From NCBI GenBank assembly GCA_944388175.1, contig CALXHR010000011.1, positions 1-57,588 on the forward strand: a DNA stretch of 57,588 bases, written 5' to 3'. The stretch is from an uncultured Gemmiger sp. Its GTDB lineage: Bacteria > Bacillota > Clostridia > Oscillospirales > Ruminococcaceae. The notes under the pieces were generated by a model that searched no databases, was not told the origin of the DNA, and was given only the letters and a program-made list of their open reading frames with translations. Within the stretch, counting starts at the first letter, position 1; the number at the start of each line of letters is the position of its first letter. Position numbers and translations under genes: made by a program. This document shows, piece after piece, positions 50,116 through 57,588 of the stretch.

Positions 50116-51615
50116 TTACAGGCAGGAAGCGTAGGCGGCCAGCGCGCCCTGCTCGCGGATCATCGTCAGGTTCTTGACGGTGGCGTCCTCAAAGCCGGGG
50201 ACCGCGGTCAGGTCCTGGCCCCACATCTGCTCGTTGTCCATGACGGCGTGCACCAGCGCGGGGATGGCGTCGTCCTTGTGGGCGTAGTAGAACTCCAGCA
50301 CCCAGCGGTCGTCGCTGACGGTGTAGGCGTTGCCCTTGGCGCGCTTGCAGACCAGCCCGGCGTCGGTGAGTTCCTGCACGTCGTTGCTGTAAAACGCGAT
50401 GTAGGCGGCAAAGCTCATGGTTAGGCAGGCGGGCAGCGTGCCGTTCTTCTGGACATATTCGAGGAAGGACGGCATGTTGCGCGCGCGCCACTTGGAGGTG
50501 GAGTTGAGCGAGATGCTCATGAGTTCATGGTTGACGAAGGGGTTGTTGAAGCGGTCCTGCACGGCGGCGGCAAAGCGCTTGCAGTCCTCTTGGTCCAGCG
50601 GCAGGATGGGCACGACCTCGTCCAGCAGCATCTTGTTCATGTATTTCAGGATGGTGTCGTCGTGCATGCAGTCGCGCACGATGTCAAACCCGGCCAGGTA
50701 GGCGCCCAGCACAAAACCGGTGTGCGCGCCGTTGAGGATGCGCACCTTGCGCTTTTTGTAGGGGCTCATATCGGGCGTGACAAAGACGTGATCCTCCAGC
50801 CCCGCTTTGCGGAACGGCAGCACGTCGTTGAGTTTGGGGTCGCCCTCGATGACCCAAACGCCGAACACCTCGCCCACATCGGTCAGCGGGTCGGCGTAGC
50901 CGTTCTTTTCTTCCAGTTCCGCCACCTCTTTGGGGTCGCGGATGCGGCCGGGCACGATGCGGTCGACGAGCGAACCACAGAAGGTGCAGTCCTCGTTGAC
51001 ATACTGTTTAAAGCCGTCCTCGAGTCCCCACTGGTCGATGTACTGGTTGACGCATTTAAGCAGCTGCTTGCCGTTGTCGTCGATGAGCTCGCACGCCAGC
51101 ATCAGGATGCCCGGCTTGCCGGCCTGATAGCGGTGGTAGAGCACCTGGGTCAGCTTGGCGGGGAAGCTGGACGGCGGGCAGTCGCCCTGCTGGCAGGCGG
51201 GGTCGTAGACGATGCCGGCCTCGGTGGTGTTGGAGACGATGATCTCGAGATCGTCGCTGGCGGCAACCTCCATCATCGCTTCGTAGTCCGCCTTTTCATA
51301 CGGGTTCAGGCAGCGCGACACGCTGGAGATCACGCGCTTGTCGTCCACTTTCCGGCCGTTCTCGCTGCCGCGCAGGTACAGTGTGTACAGGCCGTCCTGC
51401 GCGTTGATCATCGGGGCCAGGCCGGGCGCAATGGGCTGCACCAGCACGCATTTGCCGTTCCAGCCGGCTTTTTCGTTGGCCAGGTCGAACCAGTAGTCCA
51501 CAAAGGCGCGCAGGAAATTGCCCTCGCCAAATTGCAGGACCTTTTCCGGCGCGTGTTCCAGGATATACCCGGTATAACCAGACTGTTTGAGGACGGGGTA
51601 GTTCAAGGTCTCCAT
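50116..51615 (-). CDS. uxaB: Tagaturonate reductase (altronate oxidoreductase)
   Basis: An NADH-dependent reductase (499 aa) of the mannitol/altronate dehydrogenase family, converting D-tagaturonate to D-altronate. Features: VLQFGEGNFLRAFVDYWFDLANE (nucleotide-binding N-terminus), IVSNTTEAGIVYD, FCGSLVDRIVPGRIRD, and the C-terminal domain VRILNGAHTGFVLGAYLAGFD with the catalytic His/Lys region, then FNNPFVNHELMSISLNSTSKWRARNMPSF. ATG 51615-51613 has AAGGAG upstream; the longer open frame has none. Divergent from uxaC, which supplies its substrate. Confidence 0.94.
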   Translation of the reverse strand: METLNYPVLKQSGYTGYILEHAPEKVLQFGEGNFLRAFVDYWFDLANEKAGWNGKCVLVQPIAPGLAPMINAQDGLYTLYLRGSENGRKVDDKRVISSVSRCLNPYEKADYEAMMEVAASDDLEIIVSNTTEAGIVYDPACQQGDCPPSSFPAKLTQVLYHRYQAGKPGILMLACELIDDNGKQLLKCVNQYIDQWGLEDGFKQYVNEDCTFCGSLVDRIVPGRIRDPKEVAELEEKNGYADPLTDVGEVFGVWVIEGDPKLNDVLPFRKAGLEDHVFVTPDMSPYKKRKVRILNGAHTGFVLGAYLAGFDIVRDCMHDDTILKYMNKMLLDEVVPILPLDQEDCKRFAAAVQDRFNNPFVNHELMSISLNSTSKWRARNMPSFLEYVQKNGTLPACLTMSFAAYIAFYSNDVQELTDAGLVCKRAKGNAYTVSDDRWVLEFYYAHKDDAIPALVHAVMDNEQMWGQDLTAVPGFEDATVKNLTMIREQGALAAYASCL

Positions 51616-51688
51616 ATACGCTTGTCTCCTTCTTTTTGGTTCGTTTTCTTGGGCGCAGCCGCCGGGGCCATGCCAGACTTTCGTTGTT

Positions 51689-51717
51689 ATTGTAGGTTTT
51701 TTCGCCGTTTCCGTCAA
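51689..51717 (-). promoter_or_regulatory. Promoter of uxaB-uxaA
   Basis: TTGACG (51717-51712) and TACAAT (51694-51689), spacer 17 bp, minus strand. The rest of the 384-bp uxaB/uxaC divergent region is AT-rich, with CTTG-ca-CAAG and short A/T-tract repeats but no operator I can name. Confidence 0.75.
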
Positions 51718-51843
51718 GGCAGTTTCCATGCCGAACGAACATATCTTGCGCACCTGCGTTTTACTTTCGTGTTTTCCACATCTTGCACAAGAAAAAGCCT
51801 TATTTTTTGGCTATTTTTTCAGTTTTCCCGCAATTTTTTCCTC

Positions 51844-51872
51844 TTGTTGCCACCGGGCGCATTCTGTATAAT
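51844..51872 (+). promoter_or_regulatory. Promoter of uxaC
   Basis: TTGTTG (51844-51849) and a perfect TATAAT (51867-51872), spacer 17 bp. A roughly 120-nt leader precedes the uxaC start. Confidence 0.65.
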
Positions 51873-51999
51873 AGTAGCAGAGTATGCGTTATTTGCGCGC
51901 GCGGGCAGCGCAAAGTATGCGCTGTGCGCCCGGCGGGTACGCAGCCCGCCCCCCCCTGGCCGGTCAGCCTATCTTACTGTAAAAAAGGAGCGCCTGTAC

Positions 52000-53442
52000 A
52001 TGAAAGCATTTATGGACAAAAACTTTTTGCTGGACACCCCCACCGCCCAGCACCTGTACCACGATTACTCGGCCAAGCTGCCCATCATTGACTACCACTG
52101 CCATATCCCCCCGCAGGAAATCTATGAGGACCGCCGCTTTGAGAACATCGCCCAGGTGTGGCTGGGCGGCCACCAGGTGCTGGCCGACGGCAGCGATTTC
52201 TACTTTGGCGACCACTACAAGTGGCGCGTGATGCGCTCCAACGGCGTGCCGGAAGAATACATCACCGGCGACAAACCCGACCGCGAGCGGTTCCAGAAAT
52301 TTGCCGAAGCGCTGGAGAACGCCATCGGCAACCCGATGTACACCTGGTGCCACCTGGAGTTGAAAAAATACTTCGGCTATGAGGGCGTGCTCAACGGCGA
52401 GACCGCGCAGCAGGTGTGGGACCTGTGCAACGAAAAACTGCAGAACGACCCCAATATGACGGTGCGCGGCCTGATTGCGCAGAGCAACGTCGCCATGGTG
52501 GGCACCACCGACGACCCCGTCGACACGCTGGAATGGCACAAGAAAATCCAGGACGACCCCTCCATCAGCGTCGTGGTCGCGCCGTCGTTCCGCCCCGACA
52601 AAGCGCTGAACATCCGCAAGCCCGGCTTTGCCGACTACATCCACAAGCTGGAGGAGGTCGTGGGCCGCAAATTTGCCTGCGCCGACTGCGTTGTCAAAGC
52701 GCTGGACGAGCGCCTGCAGTTCTTTGTGCAGATGGGGTGCCGCGCTTCGGACCACGGGCTGGACTACGTCCCCTATGTGCCCACCGACGTGGACAAGGCG
52801 ACGGCCGCCTTTAAAAAGGCGATGGCCGGCGAGACGCTGACCCAAGAGGAAGGCGACGCCTACACCACCTACGTGCTGCTGGCGCTGGGCCGCCTGTACA
52901 AGAAGTACGACGTCGTGATGCAGGTGCACTACAGCTGCCTGCGCAACGTCAACGAAGCGATGTACAACAAACTGGGCCCCGACACCGGCTACGACATGAT
53001 CGCCGTGACCGACTGCAGCACCACCCTCAGCCGCCTGCTGAGCGCCCTGACCGCCACCGGCGAATGCCCCAAGGTCATTTTGTACAGCCTGAACCCCTCG
53101 GACTTCGACATGCTGGGCACGCTGATCGGCGCGTTCCAGGACGACGAAGTGCCCGGCAAGATCCAGCTGGGCTCCGCCTGGTGGTTCTGCGACACCGACG
53201 ACGGCATGTACCAGCAGATGAGAACGCTGGCGCGCCTGGGCCTGCTGGGCAACTTTATCGGCATGCTGACCGACAGCCGCAGCTTCCTGAGCTACACCCG
53301 CCACGAACTGTTCCGCCGCCTGATGTGCAACCTCATCGGCCACTGGGTCGAAAACGGCCAGTACCCCAACGACGAGAAAGCGCTGCAAAAGATCGTCGAG
53401 GGCATCAGCTACTACAACGCCAAGCGGTATTTCCGCCTGTAA
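52000..53442 (+). CDS. uxaC: Uronate (glucuronate/galacturonate) isomerase
   Basis: A 480-aa TIM-barrel metal enzyme of the amidohydrolase superfamily, converting D-galacturonate to D-tagaturonate and D-glucuronate to D-fructuronate. Motifs: IIDYHCHIPPQEIYEDRRFENI (metal HxH), FGDHYKWRVMRSNGVPEEYITG, SNVAMVGTTDDPVDTLEWH, ASDHGLDYVPY, VVMQVHYSCLRNVN, FLSYTRHELFRR and ISYYNAKRYF at the end. Start ATG 52000 follows AAAAAAGGAG. Divergent from uxaB-uxaA; together they degrade pectin-derived hexuronates to 2-keto-3-deoxygluconate. kdgK, kdgA and the uptake system are not in this window. Confidence 0.96.
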   Translation: MKAFMDKNFLLDTPTAQHLYHDYSAKLPIIDYHCHIPPQEIYEDRRFENIAQVWLGGHQVLADGSDFYFGDHYKWRVMRSNGVPEEYITGDKPDRERFQKFAEALENAIGNPMYTWCHLELKKYFGYEGVLNGETAQQVWDLCNEKLQNDPNMTVRGLIAQSNVAMVGTTDDPVDTLEWHKKIQDDPSISVVVAPSFRPDKALNIRKPGFADYIHKLEEVVGRKFACADCVVKALDERLQFFVQMGCRASDHGLDYVPYVPTDVDKATAAFKKAMAGETLTQEEGDAYTTYVLLALGRLYKKYDVVMQVHYSCLRNVNEAMYNKLGPDTGYDMIAVTDCSTTLSRLLSALTATGECPKVILYSLNPSDFDMLGTLIGAFQDDEVPGKIQLGSAWWFCDTDDGMYQQMRTLARLGLLGNFIGMLTDSRSFLSYTRHELFRRLMCNLIGHWVENGQYPNDEKALQKIVEGISYYNAKRYFRL

Positions 53443-53457
53443 GCCCCCATAAAAATT

Positions 53458-53490
53458 GCGAAGGCCCCCGGCAGGGGCCTTCGCTTTTTT
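53458..53490. terminator. Bidirectional terminator between uxaC and the glycosylase gene
   Basis: GCGAAGGCCCC and GGGGCCTTCGC around a 5-nt loop, with T6 on the right and A5 plus TT on the left. It ends uxaC and, on the other strand, the glycosylase gene stopping at 53502. Confidence 0.93.
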
Positions 53491-53501
53491 GTCGGTTCTT
53501 A

Positions 53502-54152
53502 TTATGGCCGCGGCCTGCCCGCTTTGGCCGCCGGGTCCGTAAGGCCGGGCACCGCGCCGCCGGCCACCGCCCACAGGTACAGGCTGGCCACGCTGCCGTA
53601 GGGGCTGTAGCGGCGGCGGTATTTTTCAAACTGTGCGCGGCTGATGCTGCGGTGGCGGTAGACCATGCGCAGCCCGCGCTGGATGGCCAGGTCGTCGTAG
53701 CTGAACACATCGGGCCGCTGCAGGCAGAACAGCAAAATCATCTCCGCCGTCCACACGCCGACCCCCTTGAGCGCCGTCAGCGCACGGATGGCTTCGGCGT
53801 CCGGCAGCTGCGCCACCGCCTGTAAGTCGAACGCGCCGCTTTGCACCTTGTTGGCAAAGTCCTGGAGGTAGGCCACTTTGCGCATCGACATGCCGAACGC
53901 CTGCAGCGCGGCCGGGTCGGCCGCCGCAATGTGCGCCGCGTCCACCACGCCCAGCCCCGCCTGCACGCGCTGCCAGATCGTCGCCAGCGCTTTGGTGGAA
54001 ATCTGCTGGCCGATGATCTGGTGCACGACGGCGGCGAACAAATCGCCGTCGACTTCGCGGTAAACCGGCCCGACGGCGTCAATGACCGCGCCCAGGGCCT
54101 TGTCTTTGCGTTTCAGGTACTCGGTCTCGGTCTCGCCGTAGGCAAAATACAC
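53502..54152 (-). CDS. AlkA/Mag-type DNA-3-methyladenine glycosylase
   Basis: A 216-aa HhH-GPD base-excision repair glycosylase. LFAAVVHQIIGQQISTKALATIWQRV is the conserved N-terminal helix region; the helix-hairpin-helix is ALTALKGVGVWTAEMILLFCL, and the catalytic Asp lies in FSYDDLAIQRGLRMVY. It lacks the N-terminal beta domain of E. coli AlkA and is closer to short yeast-type Mag. The start appears to be GTG 54152-54150, with GGGGAGAG upstream and MYFAYGETE following. It lies 44 bp downstream of nrdG on the same strand and may share its transcript. Confidence 0.9.
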   Translation of the reverse strand: MYFAYGETETEYLKRKDKALGAVIDAVGPVYREVDGDLFAAVVHQIIGQQISTKALATIWQRVQAGLGVVDAAHIAAADPAALQAFGMSMRKVAYLQDFANKVQSGAFDLQAVAQLPDAEAIRALTALKGVGVWTAEMILLFCLQRPDVFSYDDLAIQRGLRMVYRHRSISRAQFEKYRRRYSPYGSVASLYLWAVAGGAVPGLTDPAAKAGRPRP

Positions 54153-54196
54153 GCGTGTTCTCTCCCCTGTTTCCTTTTATATAAGTTATATAAGCG

Positions 54197-54745
54197 TCAC
54201 ATCTTGTGGTCGGCAAAGATCGGGTCGTCCTGCCACAGCACCACATGCCCGGCCGCCCGCGTCTTGTTCAGATCAATGATGCGCTGGTTGCTTGACCCGC
54301 GGAACCGCAGGCTGATATCGTACTGGTCCTGCACAAAGTCGCCGTCCACCAGCACGTCGAGGTACTGCAGAAATTCGTCGGTAACCTCGCACCGGCCGGG
54401 GCCGGGTTGCAAAATTTCCCGCTCATAGTGGTTGCCGGTATAGCACCAGATCGTCTTGTGCGGGAACAGCACCTTGACGTTTTTGACAAACGGCAGCAGT
54501 TCGCGCTGGTTTTCCGGCTCAAACGGCTCGCCGCCCAGCAGCGACAGGCCGTTGATGTAATCCGGCTCCAGGCTTTTTAAGATGGCGTTGCGCACCTCTT
54601 TGGTGAACGGTTCGCCGTAGGCGAAATCCCACGCGACGGCGTTAAAACAGTTGGGGCAGTGCCGCCGGCAGCCCGAGACAAACAGGCTGGTGCGCACGCC
54701 CTCGCCGTTGGCGATATCGCAGTATTTGATCGTTGCATAGTTCAT
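54197..54745 (-). CDS. nrdG: Anaerobic ribonucleotide reductase activating protein
   Basis: A radical-SAM activase (182 aa) that installs the glycyl radical on NrdD. The cluster motif is CRRHCPNC (CxxxCxxC) following NGEGVRTSLFVSG; GLSLLGGEPFEPEN and the SAM-binding IWCYTGNHYE are present, and DVLVDGDFVQD ends the core. ATG 54745-54743 has AGAGGAG about 11 bp upstream. Usually nrdG follows nrdD on the same strand; here they diverge across 419 bp. Confidence 0.96.
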   Translation of the reverse strand: MNYATIKYCDIANGEGVRTSLFVSGCRRHCPNCFNAVAWDFAYGEPFTKEVRNAILKSLEPDYINGLSLLGGEPFEPENQRELLPFVKNVKVLFPHKTIWCYTGNHYEREILQPGPGRCEVTDEFLQYLDVLVDGDFVQDQYDISLRFRGSSNQRIIDLNKTRAAGHVVLWQDDPIFADHKM

Positions 54746-54819
54746 GCCGCGTAAACTCCTCTTTTCTGCACACACTACATCTTGTGGTCCGGTGGGGCGT
54801 CTGCCCCAGAAACACCCCC

Positions 54820-54848
54820 AGTATACCAGCTTTGCCCCCCGGCCGCAA
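54820..54848 (-). promoter_or_regulatory. Promoter of nrdG
   Basis: TTGCGG (54848-54843) and TATACT (54825-54820), spacer 17 bp, minus strand, with TGG before the -10. About 75 nt of leader before the ATG. Confidence 0.7.
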
Positions 54849-54974
54849 GCCCCGCCCGCCGGCCGGCGCGCGCAATTTCAACGCTGTAGCGCGCACTTGT
54901 GAGATTCCACCCAAAATTACCAAAAAAGCCGCGGGATTTTCGTCACTATTTTTTTGTGCGTTGAAACGATGAAA

Positions 54975-54990
54975 ACGGTATATTTTGTTT
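54975..54990 (+). promoter_or_regulatory. NrdR box-like site, upstream copy
   Basis: Read against the NrdR consensus (ACACwATATmTwGTGT), this 16-mer, ACGGTATATTTTGTTT, matches at about 12 positions. It starts exactly 31 bp before the better copy, the spacing usual for tandem NrdR boxes. Confidence 0.6.
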
Positions 54991-55005
54991 TGTTTGAACA
55001 GAAAT

Positions 55006-55021
55006 ACACAATATGTTGTGG
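55006..55021 (+). promoter_or_regulatory. NrdR box, promoter-proximal copy
   Basis: ACACAATATGTTGTGG matches the NrdR consensus at 14 of 16 positions. It ends 9 bp before the nrdD -35. NrdR, the ATP/dATP-sensing repressor of ribonucleotide reductase genes, is expected to bind here and shut off nrdD when dATP is high. nrdR itself is not in the window. Confidence 0.85.
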
Positions 55022-55030
55022 TTCAACCTA

Positions 55031-55059
55031 TTGACTTTTGGGGGCCCCGGCGATAGAAT
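55031..55059 (+). promoter_or_regulatory. Promoter of nrdD
   Basis: TTGACT (55031-55036) and TAGAAT (55054-55059), spacer 17 bp. About 100 nt of leader precedes the nrdD ATG. Confidence 0.85.
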
Positions 55060-55164
55060 AAATATGCTCGCCAAGCGGGCATATACGGTATGAACTAAAT
55101 TGCGGATTTTATACACGTTGTTGTAAACCGTATAGACACCCTGTTCAAGTTGAGGAGAAGCACC

Positions 55165-57387
55165 ATGAAGATCATCAAGCGCAACGGCAGCGAAGCCGTA
55201 TTCGACATTACCAAGATCATTGCGGCCGTGACCAAAGCCAACAACGTTGTGCCGGAAAGCCAGCGCTTGACGAAACACCAGATCATTGAGATTTCGGACC
55301 AGGTGCAGGCCGACTGCCTGGGCCGCGGCCACGCCATGAACGTGGAGGAAATCCAGGACCTGGTCGAGGACGCCATCATGGCCACCGGCGCCTACGAGGT
55401 CGCCCGCAAATATATCACCTACCGCTATGTGCAGGGGCTCAAGCGCACGCGCAACACCACCGACGACCGCATCCTGGCGCTGATCGAGTGCAACAACGAG
55501 GAAGTCAAGCAGGAGAACTCCAACAAGAACCCCACCGTCAACTCGGTCCAGCGCGACTATATGGCGGGCGAGGTCAGCAAGGACCTGACGATGCGCATGC
55601 TGCTGCCCCCGGAGGTCGTCAAAGCGCACGAGGAAGGCATCATCCACTTCCATGACGCCGACTACTACGCCCAGCACATGCACAACTGCGACCTCGTCAA
55701 CCTGGACGACATGCTGCAGAACGGCACCGTCATCTCGGGCACGCTGATCGAGAAGCCGCATTCTTTCTCGACCGCGTGCAACATTGCCACGCAGATTATC
55801 GCGCAGGTCGCGTCCAACCAGTACGGCGGGCAGAGCATCAGCCTGACCCACCTGGCCCCCTTTGTGGATGTGAGCCGCAAAAAAATCCGCCGCGACGTCG
55901 AAGCCGAGATGAAAGAGCTGGGCATCGACCCCGGCGAGGAGAAACTCTCCCAGATTGTGGAGGGCCGCCTGCGCGAGGAGATCAAGCGCGGCGTGCAGAC
56001 CATCCAGTACCAGGTTGTCACGCTGATGACCACCAACGGCCAGGCGCCGTTCATCACGGTGTTTATGTACCTGGGCGAGGCCGGCGACGACCAGCGCCTG
56101 AAAGCCGACCTGGCCATCATCATTGAGGAGATGCTGCGCCAGCGCTACCAGGGCGTCAAGAACGAGGCCGGCGTGTGGATTACCCCCGCCTTCCCCAAAT
56201 TGATCTACGTGCTGGAGGAGGACAACGTCCGCGAGGGCACGCCCTACTTCTACCTGACCAAGCTGGCCGCCAAGTGCACGGCCAAGCGCATGGTGCCTGA
56301 CTATATCAGCGAAAAGAAGATGCGGGAGTACAAACTCTCCAAGGGCGAGACCGAGGGCCACGGCGACGTGTACACCTGCATGGGCTGCCGCAGCTTCCTG
56401 ACGCCGGACCGCAGCGGCAACGGCTGGGACAACATTGCCAACGCCAAGAACTACGACGGCAAGCCCAAATATTACGGCCGCTTCAACCAGGGCGTCGTGA
56501 CCATCAACCTGGTGGACGTGGCGCTGTCCAGCGGCGGCGATTTTGACAAGTTCTGGAAGATTTTTGACGAGCGGCTGGAGCTGTGCCACAAGGCCCTGAT
56601 GTGCCGCCACAACCGCCTGAAAGGCACGCTGAGCGACGCCGCGCCCATCCTGTGGCAGTACGGCGCGCTGGCCCGCCTGCAGAAAGGCGAGACCATCGAC
56701 AAGCTGCTGTACGGCGGTTACTCCACCATCAGCCTGGGGTACGCCGGCTTGTATGAGTGCTGCAAGTATATGACCGGCCGCAGCCATACCGACCCGGCCG
56801 CCAAGCCCTTTGCGCTGGAAGTCATGCAGCACATGAACGACGCCTGCGCGGGCTGGAAACAGCAGCACAACATCGATTTCAGCCTGTACGGCACGCCGCT
56901 GGAGTCCACGACCTACAAGTTTGCCAAATGCCTGCAAAAGCGCTTTGGCGTGATTGCCGGCATCACCGACAAGAACTATATCACCAACTCTTACCATGTG
57001 CATGTGGCCGAGCAGATCGACGCGTTCACCAAACTGAAGTTTGAGAGCGATTTCCAGAAGCTCAGCCCCGGCGGCGCCATCAGCTATGTCGAGGTGCCCA
57101 ACATGCAGGATAACCTGGAAGCCGTCATCAAGGTGATGCAGTTCATCTACGACAACATCATGTACGCCGAGCTCAACACCAAGAGCGACTACTGCCAGGT
57201 GTGCGGCTACGACGGCGAGATCCAGATTGTCGAGGAGGACGGCAAGCTGGTGTGGGAGTGCCCCAAGTGCCACAACCGCGACCAGAACAAGCTCAACGTC
57301 GCCCGCCGTACTTGCGGCTACATCGGCACCCAGTTCTGGAACCAGGGCCGCACGCAGGAGATCAAGGACCGCGTACTGCATCTGTAA
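55165..57387 (+). CDS. nrdD: Anaerobic (class III) ribonucleoside-triphosphate reductase
   Basis: A glycyl-radical enzyme (740 aa) making dNTPs from NTPs without oxygen. The N-terminal ATP-cone domain (about 1-95: MKIIKRNGSEAVFDITKIIAAV) gives dATP feedback. The catalytic barrel has HFHDADYYAQHMHNCDLVNL (active-site Cys) and YTCMGCRSFL. The C-terminus has a four-cysteine zinc site (CQVCG, CPKCHN) and the radical loop RRTCGYIG with Gly718. Start ATG 55165 follows GAGGAG. It pairs functionally with divergent nrdG and lies behind tandem NrdR boxes. No clear terminator is visible after it. Confidence 0.97.
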   Translation: MKIIKRNGSEAVFDITKIIAAVTKANNVVPESQRLTKHQIIEISDQVQADCLGRGHAMNVEEIQDLVEDAIMATGAYEVARKYITYRYVQGLKRTRNTTDDRILALIECNNEEVKQENSNKNPTVNSVQRDYMAGEVSKDLTMRMLLPPEVVKAHEEGIIHFHDADYYAQHMHNCDLVNLDDMLQNGTVISGTLIEKPHSFSTACNIATQIIAQVASNQYGGQSISLTHLAPFVDVSRKKIRRDVEAEMKELGIDPGEEKLSQIVEGRLREEIKRGVQTIQYQVVTLMTTNGQAPFITVFMYLGEAGDDQRLKADLAIIIEEMLRQRYQGVKNEAGVWITPAFPKLIYVLEEDNVREGTPYFYLTKLAAKCTAKRMVPDYISEKKMREYKLSKGETEGHGDVYTCMGCRSFLTPDRSGNGWDNIANAKNYDGKPKYYGRFNQGVVTINLVDVALSSGGDFDKFWKIFDERLELCHKALMCRHNRLKGTLSDAAPILWQYGALARLQKGETIDKLLYGGYSTISLGYAGLYECCKYMTGRSHTDPAAKPFALEVMQHMNDACAGWKQQHNIDFSLYGTPLESTTYKFAKCLQKRFGVIAGITDKNYITNSYHVHVAEQIDAFTKLKFESDFQKLSPGGAISYVEVPNMQDNLEAVIKVMQFIYDNIMYAELNTKSDYCQVCGYDGEIQIVEEDGKLVWECPKCHNRDQNKLNVARRTCGYIGTQFWNQGRTQEIKDRVLHL

Positions 57388-57588
57388 ACAAAGCCGCAAC
57401 CAAAATAACCGAAAAATTTTTTCTGGCGAATTTTCAAAAAAATGAACTTTATGAGCAAGTAAACTGAAAAATCGATTTTGCCTGAAAGTTCAAAATAATG
57501 AACAATAAGTTCGATAAGGTAGAATAAGTTTCGCAAAAATAAAAGAAGACATGGTTTGCAGATCTCTGGTAGAATGAAGTTGCGACAC
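57388..57588. other. AT-rich region after nrdD without a recognisable gene
   Basis: The last 200 bp are far richer in A+T than the surrounding genes. There is no supported open frame. It holds an inverted repeat GTTCA-aaataa-TGAAC (57488-57503), repeated ATGAAC and AAGTTC words, and two -10-like TAGAAT words (57520-57525; 57570-57575, the latter preceded by TGG), which may be upstream control for a gene beyond the window. Confidence 0.5.

Overview
The window comes from the chromosome of a GC-rich, anaerobic, Gram-positive Clostridia-type bacterium. The best guess is an Oscillospiraceae/Ruminococcaceae gut lineage such as Gemmiger, Subdoligranulum or Faecalibacterium. The basis is: AAGGAGG-type ribosome binding sites before nearly every gene, sigma-A promoters with 17-bp spacers, a T-box leader, class III (anaerobic) ribonucleotide reductase, hexuronate catabolism, and no outer-membrane genes. 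I see no phage, transposon, integrase or CRISPR array. Most of the sequence is dense, ordinary chromosomal coding DNA.

Layout. 1-1.4 kb: rplM-rpsI and an HPr-like protein without the phosphorylatable histidine. 1.8-11.8 kb: tex with a YfhO-type membrane protein, a YfbR-type nucleotidase, a tRNA-dihydrouridine synthase, polA and tsaD. 11.8-24.2 kb: a 12-gene minus-strand operon for a surface glycopolymer. It has sugar-nucleotide genes of FdtA/FdtB type, a hexapeptide acyltransferase, five GT2 glycosyltransferases, a GtrII-like membrane protein, a TupA-like ATP-grasp enzyme and a Wzm/Wzt exporter, and one promoter is visible at its head. 24.3-25.1 kb: a Cys-rich DUF1540 protein and a tRNA cluster (Arg, His, Gln). 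25.1-31.6 kb: two divergent pairs, an AslFm-like ATP-grasp ligase with asnB, and a second asnB with a murE-like ligase. I read these as a peptidoglycan peptide or cross-bridge modification locus; it is the most interesting part of the window. 31.7-35.8 kb: rsuA, ybaK, DAHP synthase, a zinc-ribbon protein and an MFS permease.

36-44.4 kb is a branched-chain amino acid region: ilvB-ilvN-ilvC-ilvD behind a T-box, then a DUF815 ATPase, then ilvA-ridA. 44.7-47.5 kb holds a lipoprotein and a marR-MATE efflux unit with a large inverted-repeat operator. 47.6-53.4 kb holds an aldose epimerase and uxaB-uxaA divergent from uxaC (hexuronate breakdown). 53.5-57.4 kb holds an AlkA/Mag-type glycosylase and divergent nrdG/nrdD with two NrdR-box-like sites 31 bp apart. 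The last 200 bp are AT-rich with no recognisable gene.

Regulation is unusually readable by eye. There are many near-consensus promoters, several with a TGG directly before the -10, many back-to-back divergent promoters, and several terminators shared by convergent genes. Start codons were chosen by ribosome binding site and family N-terminus, so several genes are shorter than the longest open frame. All functional calls come from recognising motifs in the translated sequence; no database search was run.
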